Assembly (NCBI GenBank): GCA_951813285.1
Contig: OX638355.1
Span: 318,001-382,000, forward strand
Source of the DNA: Terriglobia bacterium
GTDB lineage: Bacteria > Acidobacteriota > Terriglobia > Versatilivoradales > Versatilivoraceae
DNA: 64,000 nt
Direction: 5' to 3'
In this document: piece by piece, positions 16,161-25,012 of the stretch
Position numbering within the stretch: position 1 is the first letter of the stretch
How the letters are laid out: every line of letters begins with the position of its first letter
Translations under genes and position numbers: made by a program
The notes under the pieces: generated by a model
Databases searched by the model: none
Told to the model about the DNA's origin: nothing
Seen by the model: only the letters and a program-made list of their open reading frames with translations

Positions 16161-18578
16161 TCAGGCTTGTGGCTTGAGGATGCCGATAGGCTCCCCCAGG
16201 TTCACGACCGTGCCCTCGGGGGCGACGATCTGCGCCAGCACGCCGTCGGCCGGCGCCTCGATCTCGGTGAGAGCCTTGTCGGTCTCCACCTCGACCACGG
16301 CCTGTCCATTCTTCACCGCGTCTCCCACCTCCATCAGCCAGCGCATGACGGTGGCCTTGGTGATTGTCAGGTCCTGGTGGGGCATGGTGATGGGAATGCC
16401 GCCCTCCACCGGCGGCGGTTGCGGTGCTTCCAGGGCTTCCCGCGGGGTGTCCTCAGACGCTTTGGAGGGAGATGGAGCGGACGCGAGTGGTGTGGTCGCC
16501 GCCGGGGCCGGTACCGATGAAGCGGCTGCCCTGCGCTTCAGACGGCTGGGCGCCGGCGCGACCCCGGCCAGAACGGACTCGGCGGCGCGGCGGATACGGT
16601 CCACGGTGAGGGAGATGGCCGCTTCCAGGGGCGGACTGAAGGGATGGGCCACCGGCTCGGTATGCAGCCGGCCCACGGGAGCATCCAGCAGGTCGAAGCC
16701 GTGCTCCATCACCGCGGCTGCAATCTCTCCTCCCAGCCCGCACATGGAGAAGGCCTCATCCACCACCAGCAGGTGGTGGGTCTTGGACAGGCTTTGGATA
16801 AGGGTGTCCACGTCCAGCGGAACGATGGTGCGCAGGTCGATCACCTCGCAACCGACCCCCCGGGATTGCAGTTGGCCGGCCGCCTCCAGGCAGCGATGCA
16901 CCAGCGCCCCGCAGGTGACCAGCGTCAGGTCGCTCCCCTGACGCGCCACGGCCGCTTGACCGAAGGGGACCACCCATTCCCCCGCCGGCACCTCGTCCTC
17001 ACTGGACAGCAGCACCTTGGGCTCCATGATGATGACCGGATCGTCGGTGCGCAGCGCGGCAGTGAAGAGGCCCTTGGCATCGGCCGCGTTGGAGGGAACC
17101 GCCACCATCAGGCCGGGACAGTGGGCCCAGATGGGATAGTAGGCGCCGCTGTGGTGGGGGCCGGCGCTCTTGATGACCCCCATGGGGGCCCGAATCAGGA
17201 GCGGCACGCTGAACTGGCCGTTGCTCATGTAGCGCAGCTTGGCCGCCTGCTGAATGATCTGGGAAGCCGCCTCGAACATGAAGTCGCTGAACATCAGGTC
17301 GCTGACGGCCCGGCAGCCCCGGGCCGCCGCCCCGAAGGCGGCCCCGGTAAAGCCCAGCTCGCAGATGGGGGTATCGATCATGCGATCGCTGCCGAACTCC
17401 TCCCACATCCCCTTGGTGTGGGCGAAGCTGCCGCCCCGCTGGCCGATGCCTTCACCGAAGTAGATGAGGTTGGGGCTGCGCCTCATCTCGGAGGCGATGG
17501 CGTCCCGGGTGGCCTCCAGCCAGCCCTGTTTACGGGTTTCAGGTCGCGGCGATTGCCCCTCGGGCGCGTCGATCAGGGGACCCCAGACGGAATCATGGAC
17601 GGTGGACTCTGCCGGCAGCGGCGAATCCAGCGCGAACTTTTCGGCCTCGTCGATGCGCGATTCAATCCTGGCCTCCAAGGCCCCCAGCTCGGCCTTGCTG
17701 GCCGCACCGGTGCGGGTCAAGCGCCGGCCCAGGCGCAGGATCGGGCACTTCCGCTTCCACCGGTCGATCTCCTCCTGGGACCGATAGGTGCCCGCCAGGG
17801 GTTCGCCCTCGTGATGCCCCACCGTGCGGTAGGTGCGGGCTTCGATCAGAGTGGGACCCTGCCCTTCCCGGGCCCGTGCCGCCGCCTTCCCCATGACCCG
17901 ATGGACGGCCAGCACGTCGTTGCCGTCCACCCTTTCCCCGGGGATGCCGTAGGCAGCCGCGCGGCTGGCGATGCGGGTGTTGCGGGTGGACGTGGCCAGT
18001 GGCGTGCTGGTGGCGTAGAGATTGTTTTCGCAGACGAACACCACCGGCGCCGACAGGGTGGCCGCCAGGTTGAGGGACTCGTGAAAGGCGCCGTGGCTGA
18101 CGGCTCCGTCGCCGAAGAAGGCCACCGCAATGCCGCCGCTGCCGCGCCCCTTTTCCGCCAGCGCGGCGCCCACCGCGGCCGGAATGCCGGCTCCGACCAG
18201 CCCGTTGGTCCCCAGCAGACCTGTCTCGGCGTCGTACAGGTGCATGCTGCCCCCCCGGCCTCCGTTGCAGCCCGTTGATCGGCCGGCCAGCTCGGCCAGA
18301 GCTTTCTGGGGCGACAGGCCCTTGGCCAGCGCGTGGCCGTGCCCGCGATGAGTGCTGGTGATGACGTCCTGGGGTCCCAGGTGGGCGCACACCCCCACGG
18401 CTGTGGCTTCCTCGCCCACGTAGAGGTGTATGAAGCCGGGAATCTTCCCGCCCCGGTAGAGACGCTGTACCCGCAGCTCGAAAAGGCGGATCAATACCAT
18501 CCGCTCGTAGAGCCGGAGCTGGGCGGCCTTGTCCACCGTCGAGGCCGACCCACTTTCTTGTTTCCCAGGTCGAGTCAT
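16161..18578 (-). CDS. Fused 2-oxo acid dehydrogenase: E1alpha, E1beta and lipoyl domain in one chain
   Basis: An 805-residue three-part fusion. Residues about 20-330 are the E1 alpha (thiamine-diphosphate) module, with the ThDP motif GDG at 156-158 ending in NN at 185-186. Residues about 352-680 are the E1 beta transketolase-like module (GEGIGQRGGSFAHTKG, VPSNAADAKGL, VIDLRTIVPLD). After a linker rich in Ala, Pro and Ser comes a lipoyl domain with the lipoyl-lysine motif ETDKA (Lys768). The enzyme would decarboxylate a 2-oxo acid and pass the acyl group to its own lipoyl arm. No E2 acyltransferase or E3 is in the window. It overlaps the upstream SDR by four bases (ATGA). The closest logic is acetoin or branched-chain dehydrogenases; the substrate is unknown. 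Confidence 0.92.
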   Translation of the reverse strand: MTRPGKQESGSASTVDKAAQLRLYERMVLIRLFELRVQRLYRGGKIPGFIHLYVGEEATAVGVCAHLGPQDVITSTHRGHGHALAKGLSPQKALAELAGRSTGCNGGRGGSMHLYDAETGLLGTNGLVGAGIPAAVGAALAEKGRGSGGIAVAFFGDGAVSHGAFHESLNLAATLSAPVVFVCENNLYATSTPLATSTRNTRIASRAAAYGIPGERVDGNDVLAVHRVMGKAAARAREGQGPTLIEARTYRTVGHHEGEPLAGTYRSQEEIDRWKRKCPILRLGRRLTRTGAASKAELGALEARIESRIDEAEKFALDSPLPAESTVHDSVWGPLIDAPEGQSPRPETRKQGWLEATRDAIASEMRRSPNLIYFGEGIGQRGGSFAHTKGMWEEFGSDRMIDTPICELGFTGAAFGAAARGCRAVSDLMFSDFMFEAASQIIQQAAKLRYMSNGQFSVPLLIRAPMGVIKSAGPHHSGAYYPIWAHCPGLMVAVPSNAADAKGLFTAALRTDDPVIIMEPKVLLSSEDEVPAGEWVVPFGQAAVARQGSDLTLVTCGALVHRCLEAAGQLQSRGVGCEVIDLRTIVPLDVDTLIQSLSKTHHLLVVDEAFSMCGLGGEIAAAVMEHGFDLLDAPVGRLHTEPVAHPFSPPLEAAISLTVDRIRRAAESVLAGVAPAPSRLKRRAAASSVPAPAATTPLASAPSPSKASEDTPREALEAPQPPPVEGGIPITMPHQDLTITKATVMRWLMEVGDAVKNGQAVVEVETDKALTEIEAPADGVLAQIVAPEGTVVNLGEPIGILKPQA

Positions 18579-19369
18579 TGGGCCATGAACCCCCCATCCA
18601 CAAAGAGCACGTGCCCCGTCACCATGAGCGAGGCCTGCGAAATCAGAAACAGGCAGGGTCCCACCAGGTCGGCGGGTTCCGCCAGGCGTCCGGCCGGAAT
18701 TCGTGACAGGATTTTCTCCAGCAGGGCCTCACGGTTTTCGAGGGCGGGGTTTTCCAGCACCGAGTCCAGCATAGGCGTGCGCACCTGGCAGGGGGCGATG
18801 GCGTTGACGCGAATCCCGAAGGGCGCCCATTCCACCGCCAACTCCCGGACCAGGGCGTTGACGCCCGCCTTGGAGGCGGCGTAGGCGCCCGTGCCCCGAC
18901 CAAAGGCTGCCGAGGAGGCGATGCTGCTGAAATGCACCAGGCTGCCGCCGCGGCCCTGTTCGAGCAACACTCTGCCTACCGCCCGAGACACCAGGAAGCT
19001 GCCCCCCAGGCTGGTATGAATGGACTGGTCGAACTGCTGCTGGGTCATGCGCACGATGGGATTCAGTTGCTGCTTGACCGTCAGGTTGACGGCGAAGTCC
19101 AGGCTTCCCAGAAAGGCAACCGCCTGCTCCACCGCCCGGTCCACCTCATCCTCGCGATTGACATCGCATCCCATCCCGATGGCCCGTCCTCCCATGTCCT
19201 GGATTCTCTCGGCGCCCTCGGCCGCCGCGGCCTCCCGAAGGTCGCACAGCGCCAGTTCGGCGCCGCCTCGGGCCATGCGATCGCACAGCACCGTTCCGAT
19301 GCCGCCGGCCGCCCCGAAGACAATGCCCTTGCGACCGTCTATCGCAAATAGCGTTGAAGTGTCGTTCAT
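18575..19369 (-). CDS. SDR-family oxidoreductase, first gene of the catabolic operon
   Basis: A 264-residue SDR with the dinucleotide motif FGAAGGIG, catalytic serine in VHFSSIA and Tyr/Lys in YAASK. Two usual positions differ: the NNAG block reads NLTV, and the helix-4 asparagine region reads HTSLGGSF, with Ser at the Asn position. The catalytic Tyr-Lys-Ser remain, so activity is plausible. The C-terminus (LFVDGGF) is normal. It overlaps the fused dehydrogenase gene by four bases, which implies translational coupling, and it is probably the promoter-proximal gene. No strong ribosome site precedes the ATG; a TAGAAT lies about 25 bases upstream as a possible -10. Confidence 0.87.
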   Translation of the reverse strand: MNDTSTLFAIDGRKGIVFGAAGGIGTVLCDRMARGGAELALCDLREAAAAEGAERIQDMGGRAIGMGCDVNREDEVDRAVEQAVAFLGSLDFAVNLTVKQQLNPIVRMTQQQFDQSIHTSLGGSFLVSRAVGRVLLEQGRGGSLVHFSSIASSAAFGRGTGAYAASKAGVNALVRELAVEWAPFGIRVNAIAPCQVRTPMLDSVLENPALENREALLEKILSRIPAGRLAEPADLVGPCLFLISQASLMVTGHVLFVDGGFMAQ

Positions 19370-19442
19370 GGAGTTTACCGGGGCGTATTCTAGCAGAATG
19401 TCCCCGGGGCGGGGATTTTCAGTCGGAATCGGACCGCCGCCT

Positions 19443-19577
19443 GGCCTTCAACCTCCCGTGGTTTGGTGGTATACTGCCTGATATCGATTCTCCCCCTGGA
19501 ATGCGGGTTAACTCCCTCCTCAAGAGTAATTTGCCTGACTCAGAGAGCCGCTGTCGCCTACCTGCGGCGAGAAATAC
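19443..19577 (+). promoter_or_regulatory. Repeated promoter/leader element, copy A
   Basis: This 135-base stretch aligns without any gap to 49441-49575; I count 88 matching bases. The conserved parts include a promoter-like pair, TTCAAC at 19447-19452 and TATACT at 19470-19475 with 17 bases between, then GGTTAACTC, CAAGAGTA, GAGAGCCG and CCTACCTG. A block of about 20 bases between the -10 and GGTTAAC has diverged. It sits about 90 bases before the start of the small membrane protein at 19665. A conserved promoter followed by a conserved leader suggests a transcribed cis-acting RNA or a mobile promoter-bearing repeat. Confidence 0.55.
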
Positions 19578-19664
19578 CGACCGGGAACTGCCTCTGGGAC
19601 CCTCCCTCCCCAGCGGCCTGTGGTTGGGGGTGTGTGAAATGAAGCCGATACTGTTGGAGGGAGC

Positions 19665-19892
19665 ATGAGTGCAGAAATCATAGCCATTCTTTCGGTGGGT
19701 ATAGGCTTGGGGCTACTATCGACCGGACTGTTCGCTTGGCTGCGGGCCGACATGGTGAAGGTAGAGGAGCGGCTACGGGCTGACGTCAAGCAGTTAGCCG
19801 ACCGGGTCGGACGGCTCGAATACGGTCAGGCCAAGCTGGAGGGCCTGCTGGAAGGCCTGCGGGAGGCGATCACCGGCCGGGCCGCCAGTTGA
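19665..19892 (+). CDS. Small single-pass membrane protein with coiled coil
   Basis: This 75-residue protein has one N-terminal transmembrane helix (about residues 5-25, IIAILSVGIGLGLLSTGLFA) followed by a heptad-rich coiled coil (VEERLRADVKQLADRVGRLE). GGAGGGAGC directly before the ATG supports the start. Proteins of this shape are frequent in bacteria and usually unassigned. The protein at the right edge of the window (63833-64000) has a similar coiled-coil/membrane plan in reverse order. It is preceded by promoter/leader copy A and is convergent with the GHL10 gene. Function unknown. Confidence 0.7.
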   Translation: MSAEIIAILSVGIGLGLLSTGLFAWLRADMVKVEERLRADVKQLADRVGRLEYGQAKLEGLLEGLREAITGRAAS

Positions 19893-19977
19893 AAGACCGG
19901 GGCTGGAAGAATTGTCGGGCGCGCAGGAATTTCCTTTCCTCAAGGGGGTCGCAGGAAGCGGCGCAGCCACAGCCGGA

Positions 19978-21678
19978 TCAGGGCCGGCGGTAGCGCACCT
20001 CCACCTCCAGTTTCTCGATCAGGATGGGGTCGGCTGTCTTCGGCCGGGGCTGGGTGAGGCGGAGGCCGACCAGGTTGGGACCCGGGGCAAACAGGTCCGG
20101 CGACAGCCGGTCGAAAACCAGCCAGCCACCCTCGGGGCTGGGCTTGCCCAGGTGGGCGTTGTTGAGCCGGGCTTCGATCCGTTTCTCGATTCCCCTGGCG
20201 GCAGGGACGTTCGCCAGGCGGCTGTCGGGATGGCCGATGGTGGCCACGGTAACTTCCTGGAAACGCTTTTCCTGGGGCAGTCCCTTGGCCGAAGGATCCG
20301 ATAGCAGCACGCGTAGCGAGAGCCGTTCCAGGTGCTCGCGCTCGGCTCCCAGGTCGTCGGCCACGGCAATGGTAAAGAGGCTATCGGCCTTGCCGTCGTT
20401 GGCCAGCGGGGCCGGCAGCGGCGCCAGCATGTTGGTGTTGAAGTACATCCAGCGAGGCGTGGTCCAGTCCTGGGGATTGGGGATGACGGTGGGACCGTGG
20501 CCGCCGCCGCGGCGCTGGGCAACGAACCGCTTGTTCTTGCGCTGAAGGGTCGCGGGGCTGCCGATTTCCCGGTAGGCCGTCAGGTGGGTATCCCAAACTC
20601 CTCGGAACGGAAAATCCGGAGCATGGTTGAAGTTGAAGGTCTGGATGCCGTCCGCGCCCTGGCGCCACCAGTTGGCGGCCACGCCGCGATAGATGTCGAT
20701 CGGTGGGGTGGCATAGCCGTCGGAGGCGTGGTGATCATCCACCGAGGGATAGAGCTTGACGTGGGTGCCGGCGACGATACGGCGAAAGGCGGCGATGTCC
20801 ACGTCGAAGTTGCGAATACCCAGCGCCAGCACGTCCAACAGTCCCTCGCGGACCCAGGTCTCGATATCCAGCCCGTCGAAGCGGCAGCCTTCCAGATTTT
20901 CAGGGATTCGAGCTCCGATGAGCAGGGGCCGGCCCCGTTTCCGGGCCACTTCCTGGGTGATGGCGCGGAACTCCCGCATGAAGTCGGTCATCTTGTCCCG
21001 ATTGGCCCAGGCCTTGCCGGGGGGCAGGACGGGGCACACCCTGGCGAAGTCCAGCGAGATGCCGTCGTAGTCGAATCGCTCTGCGATTTCCCTCAAAATG
21101 CTCAGCTTGTAGCGGCGCACTTCGGGAATGGCGTAGTTCCACAGGCCGACCGGGCCGGGCCAGGTGTGGATCAGCCATTCCGGGTGCTTCAGCTTCATGG
21201 GGAGCTTGCTGAAGGGCCCCAGATCGTTGTCCGAGCCGTTGATGCGGAAGTTGTAGAAGGCTTCGATGCCCCGTTTCCTCGACTCCTGGGCGAATATGGC
21301 GGCGATGTCGATCCCCTGCTCCTTCCAGCGGCGGTAACCCTCGCTGTCATAGAGCGGCATGATCGAGCTCGGCCAGGGTGACTGGTTGCCCTCGCCCCAA
21401 CACCACCAGACGCTGTCGATCTGAACGCCGGCGGCGTCGATGACGTGGAATTTCCACTTCACCAGTTCGGCCGGGTCTCGGCCCCCAAAACCGCGGTCGC
21501 CGGAAATGGTGTCGAAGTTTATGATGATCCGGCGGTCCCGGCCGGCGGCGGCGATGTGTTCGTCGGACAGTTGCACCGGTTTGGCGGTTTCGTCTGCATG
21601 GAGCTCGGGGGCTGTGGCAGGGTCCTGAAGGGCCAGGATCAAGACGACGGGCAACAGGAGCATTCGGAAAATGAGCAT
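19978..21678 (-). CDS. GHL10-type glycosidase-like exported protein
   Basis: This 566-residue protein has a signal peptide (MLIFRMLLLPVVLILAL) and a TIM-barrel of the GHL10/family-10-like glycosylhydrolase type. Supporting blocks are VWWCWGEGNQ, IEAFYNFRINGS, RFDYDGISLDFARV (Asp in the barrel), TFNFNHAP and the YPSVDDHH region. Catalytic carboxylates are expected among the aspartates of DGISLDF and DGLDIETW. The C-terminal about 150 residues form a separate beta-rich domain. GGAGGAA lies nine bases before ATG 21678. It is the last gene of a minus-strand set with Gfo/Idh/MocA and an Nramp-like transporter. The substrate is unknown; the family is little characterised. Confidence 0.78.
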   Translation of the reverse strand: MLIFRMLLLPVVLILALQDPATAPELHADETAKPVQLSDEHIAAAGRDRRIIINFDTISGDRGFGGRDPAELVKWKFHVIDAAGVQIDSVWWCWGEGNQSPWPSSIMPLYDSEGYRRWKEQGIDIAAIFAQESRKRGIEAFYNFRINGSDNDLGPFSKLPMKLKHPEWLIHTWPGPVGLWNYAIPEVRRYKLSILREIAERFDYDGISLDFARVCPVLPPGKAWANRDKMTDFMREFRAITQEVARKRGRPLLIGARIPENLEGCRFDGLDIETWVREGLLDVLALGIRNFDVDIAAFRRIVAGTHVKLYPSVDDHHASDGYATPPIDIYRGVAANWWRQGADGIQTFNFNHAPDFPFRGVWDTHLTAYREIGSPATLQRKNKRFVAQRRGGGHGPTVIPNPQDWTTPRWMYFNTNMLAPLPAPLANDGKADSLFTIAVADDLGAEREHLERLSLRVLLSDPSAKGLPQEKRFQEVTVATIGHPDSRLANVPAARGIEKRIEARLNNAHLGKPSPEGGWLVFDRLSPDLFAPGPNLVGLRLTQPRPKTADPILIEKLEVEVRYRRP

Positions 21679-21747
21679 GTCAGCAGTTCCTCCTACACCG
21701 GCTTTCCGCTAGAGCGACGTAGCCGCGACCGCATGAAACGCCGCCGG

Positions 21748-23712
21748 CTAGAGATAGATCCACACGATGACCGAGATTCCCAGGAAGAAGGCGCCGCAGA
21801 TCACAAGGCCGGCCTGCATGAACCAGGGTGGCCGGATCCGGGCCGGCAGCAGGGTGCGGTTGACGTAGAGTGTGTGCAGGGCCGTCGACCCCAGCGCCAC
21901 GTTCCCCAGGACGGCTCCGATGATGGCCAATGTGAGGGGCTCGAACAGGGACAGCCATACCAAGCCCCAAACGGCGTAAATACCCAGGATGGTGTAGTAG
22001 ATATAACGTACCTGGGGACCTCGAAGACGTTGGGCCCGTTGGCTGCTCGACCAGACCACGTCGGTCCAGCGACGGGCGATGGCCTCTCCGGAGAAGATCT
22101 GTCCCGGCGCCAGAATCAGGAATCCGCACAGCAGAGTGGCGGGCCAGAGCAGCCACTGGAGATCGGGATACCTGCGGGCCGCACCGTCGGCGATCATGGC
22201 GGCGACGCGGTGCCCCTCCACCGGCACGTTCCGAAGGAATTCCAGAGAGACCAGGCAGGGCAGAGCCATTCCCAGGAAGCAGCAAAACGTCCACACGACC
22301 AGTTGGTCCCGCCTGACGTAACGCATCCAGCCCTGCCAACGCCCCATATTCGCTTCGTCCAGAGGAAAGGTCTTCCCGATATGGAGGAGCGTCACCGAGC
22401 TGCCGCCCACGGCGCTGGGAATGGCCCCCACCAGCTTGCCCATCCCCCAACCCTTGTCGCGGGCATAGTTGGAACAGAGGGCGTTGCCCGTGCCCCCGAT
22501 CCCGGCAATGGCGGCGAAGGCAGCCAGAATGGCCCAGTTGAGGTCGGGCAATCCGCCATGTTCCCACAAGTAGCTGAGCATGCCCACTCTCTCCACCCCC
22601 TGGTAGGCGACCAGCGACCTGGCGCGGCCGGCCACCGCGACCGGAACGTCTTCCAGGCGATGGTAGGATTGCGTCTGCCCGCCCAGCAAGACCTCGATCC
22701 GGTCCAGCTTCCAGGTCTGATTGGCCAGGACCTGGCCGGCCAGCTGCAGCCGGACACCGTCCTGGGTGTCCTCCACAAAGAAGCGGCCCTCGCGGGCGAG
22801 CGAGGTGGCGCGGTCGACCAGACCTTGGCGCACCGCAGCCAGATCGGCAGGGACGGCGGCATGCATCCCGAATCGCTCCGGCTCGGGGCCGCGGACGGCC
22901 ACGAACTCGGTGACCAGCATCTGGCCGGGCTCGACGGTTCCCTTGATGGTGTAGCGGTCGCCGCCGCGGGACTCGCTCAACTCGAAGTGGGGTCCTACGA
23001 TGATGGTGTCGGCCCGCAGCGGCAAGGCTCCGAACCGGAAGAAGCCGGTCACCACCTCGTGCAGGCTGGCATAGGAGGCGGTGAAGATCGACAGGATGCA
23101 GAGGAAGCTTAGCACCACGATCACCTTGAGGGACATCAGGCGCTCCATGCTGCGGTAGATGGTGCCGCCGAAAATCAGGGGGAGAAAGGCCAGCAGGAAA
23201 ACGCTGTAGCCGAGCAGCTTGACCAGCCGCACCTCGGACACGGAGGTTCCCAACAACTGCACGGTCCCGTCGCCCGGCAGGTGGCCCAGAAGGGCCGCGG
23301 CCAGAGGCACGGCGGCCGTGGCCGCCATGAAGGGCCAGATATTGCTGACATCCATCAGAAGGTACCAGACCGCCCAGACTTTCGGGCCGGGCCGGGTCCG
23401 CAGGAAACCCACGTAGACGGGCTCGCCGCAGTAGAGAGCGTAGCGCATCACCTCCAGGTTGACGACGAGTTGGCAAAGGATGCTGATGGTGGCCAGCCAA
23501 AGGATGGTGCCTCCGTACTGACTGGCGACGGCCGGGCCGAAAAGCCACTCCCCTGCGCCGATGGCGACCCCAGCCATCATCATGCCGGGACCGATCAAGG
23601 CCACCCAGCTACGAAGCCCCATTGCCGGCGGGGCCGGGAGGTTGGCCATGGTCCAGCCCGGAAGTTTTCCCGCGGCCACGGTGGCGGTTCTTGCGGAAGG
23701 GGTATCGTTCAT
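21748..23712 (-). CDS. Nramp-like transporter with non-canonical motifs and a large inserted domain
   Basis: A 654-residue polytopic membrane protein with Nramp-like topology starting IGPGMMMAGVAIGAGEW. In canonical Nramp metal carriers helix 1 reads DPGN; here the same place reads GAGE (residues 52-55). The helix-6 metal motif (MPH) is also absent; the corresponding region is IAGIGGTGNALCS (about 401-413). Residues about 225-390, between helices 5 and 6, form an extra hydrophilic, beta-rich domain with no match I recognise. It follows a Gfo/Idh/MocA gene by 34 bases and precedes the GHL10 gene by 69. A metal-transport function is doubtful; an organic substrate is a reasonable hypothesis. No clear Shine-Dalgarno is seen before the ATG. 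Confidence 0.75.
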   Translation of the reverse strand: MNDTPSARTATVAAGKLPGWTMANLPAPPAMGLRSWVALIGPGMMMAGVAIGAGEWLFGPAVASQYGGTILWLATISILCQLVVNLEVMRYALYCGEPVYVGFLRTRPGPKVWAVWYLLMDVSNIWPFMAATAAVPLAAALLGHLPGDGTVQLLGTSVSEVRLVKLLGYSVFLLAFLPLIFGGTIYRSMERLMSLKVIVVLSFLCILSIFTASYASLHEVVTGFFRFGALPLRADTIIVGPHFELSESRGGDRYTIKGTVEPGQMLVTEFVAVRGPEPERFGMHAAVPADLAAVRQGLVDRATSLAREGRFFVEDTQDGVRLQLAGQVLANQTWKLDRIEVLLGGQTQSYHRLEDVPVAVAGRARSLVAYQGVERVGMLSYLWEHGGLPDLNWAILAAFAAIAGIGGTGNALCSNYARDKGWGMGKLVGAIPSAVGGSSVTLLHIGKTFPLDEANMGRWQGWMRYVRRDQLVVWTFCCFLGMALPCLVSLEFLRNVPVEGHRVAAMIADGAARRYPDLQWLLWPATLLCGFLILAPGQIFSGEAIARRWTDVVWSSSQRAQRLRGPQVRYIYYTILGIYAVWGLVWLSLFEPLTLAIIGAVLGNVALGSTALHTLYVNRTLLPARIRPPWFMQAGLVICGAFFLGISVIVWIYL

Positions 23713-23746
23713 GAGGAAAGGGAACCTCGCGTCCCGGGTTCAGGGG

Positions 23747-24772
23747 TCAACTCAGGGCAACCGTTTTTCCCGTGCGCGCCGACTCGTACAGCGCCAGCAC
23801 ACTTCGGAGGAGGGCACGGCTGAGATCCAGTGAAACCACCGGGGCGGCGCCGTCCACAATACAGGCCTCCATGGCCTTGACCTCCGCCTCGTAAGCGTTC
23901 ACCGCTGGAATCCGAATTGTTTCCTGTCTACGGTCAGCGCCGGTGAAGGTCAAGCGCCCTTCTTCAGGGGGATTCCCCGGCCACTCCGCGCCCGACAGGT
24001 GATCCATGACAGTCAGCATTCCCCGGGTGCCGATGATCTCGGCCCCGCGGCGAGGAGGCGACTGCATGCCGCAGGAAATTTGCGCCACCATCCTGTTCGG
24101 GAACCGCATCTGGCCGATCAGGGTGAGATCCACACCCGTGGGCCCAACCGTTTGCTGAGCCCAGACCTCGCTGGGAGGTGTCTCGCCCGCCAGGGCGATG
24201 GCGAAGGCGTTGGGATAGACGCCCACGTCCCACAATCCGCCGCCGGCCAGTTCCGGTTGCAAACGGATGTTGCCGCGGTCTTCCGGGGGCAGACAGAAGG
24301 CATCCCAGCACGTCACCAGTTCCACCTCGCCCAGGCGTCCCTCTGCCATCATCCGCTTGATGGTTTGGATCTGCGGATGATGGAGAAAGGAGAATGCCTC
24401 GAAGATCGTGACCCCGTGTTCCCGGGCAGCCGCTTCCACTGCCTGAAGATCCTCCAGGCTGGTCACCAGCGGCTTTTCGCACATGACGTGCTTGCCCGCC
24501 CGGGCGGCGCGAATGGTCCATTCGGCGTGCAGGGTGTTGGGCAGCGGGTTGTAGATGGCATCGATCTCCGGGTCCTCTATCAGCTCCTCGTAACTGCCGT
24601 AGGCCAGGGGGATCCGGTTCTCCGCGGCATAGGCCTCGGCCTTTTCCAGGCTGCGGCTGGCCACCGCCGCCAAGCGGCTGCGGGCGGACCGCTGCATGGG
24701 GCCCACCATGGCGACGTTGATCCAGGCTGTCGACAGGAGACCCCAGCGGACTTTGTCGGTGGCGAGCGCCAT
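23747..24772 (-). CDS. Gfo/Idh/MocA-family oxidoreductase
   Basis: A 341-residue NAD(P)-dependent oxidoreductase of the subgroup with the N-terminal motif RWGLLSTAWIN in place of GxGxxG, as in dihydrodiol/D-xylose dehydrogenase-like members. The lysine motif CEKPL is present, and a helix with GGGLWDVGVYP is typical. It would oxidise a sugar or polyol. ATG 24772 fits the conserved N-terminus; the open frame continues upstream but that part has no coding character. The ribosome site is weak. It heads a minus-strand set with the Nramp-like transporter and the GHL10 glycosidase, and is divergent from the DUF1080 gene. Confidence 0.9.
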   Translation of the reverse strand: MALATDKVRWGLLSTAWINVAMVGPMQRSARSRLAAVASRSLEKAEAYAAENRIPLAYGSYEELIEDPEIDAIYNPLPNTLHAEWTIRAARAGKHVMCEKPLVTSLEDLQAVEAAAREHGVTIFEAFSFLHHPQIQTIKRMMAEGRLGEVELVTCWDAFCLPPEDRGNIRLQPELAGGGLWDVGVYPNAFAIALAGETPPSEVWAQQTVGPTGVDLTLIGQMRFPNRMVAQISCGMQSPPRRGAEIIGTRGMLTVMDHLSGAEWPGNPPEEGRLTFTGADRRQETIRIPAVNAYEAEVKAMEACIVDGAAPVVSLDLSRALLRSVLALYESARTGKTVALS

Positions 24773-25012
24773 GGCGGCCAAGGCAACCCTTCCCCTGTCG
24801 CTGCATTGCCCCCTTCCGAGCTGCCGGCGGCGAGCAGGAACGATCGATGTGTGAAGTCCGGAGCTCACGGCATCATAGGTGGCCGCCTGGGGACTGTCAA
24901 GGCGGGGAGCGGCCTCCCCCGGTTCGACAGAAACCGGCGAGTCCATTTGAGGTATGATCTGAAAAACGATCAGATCCGACCCCTTTCGAGCACCCATGGG
25001 AGGAGCGATACC

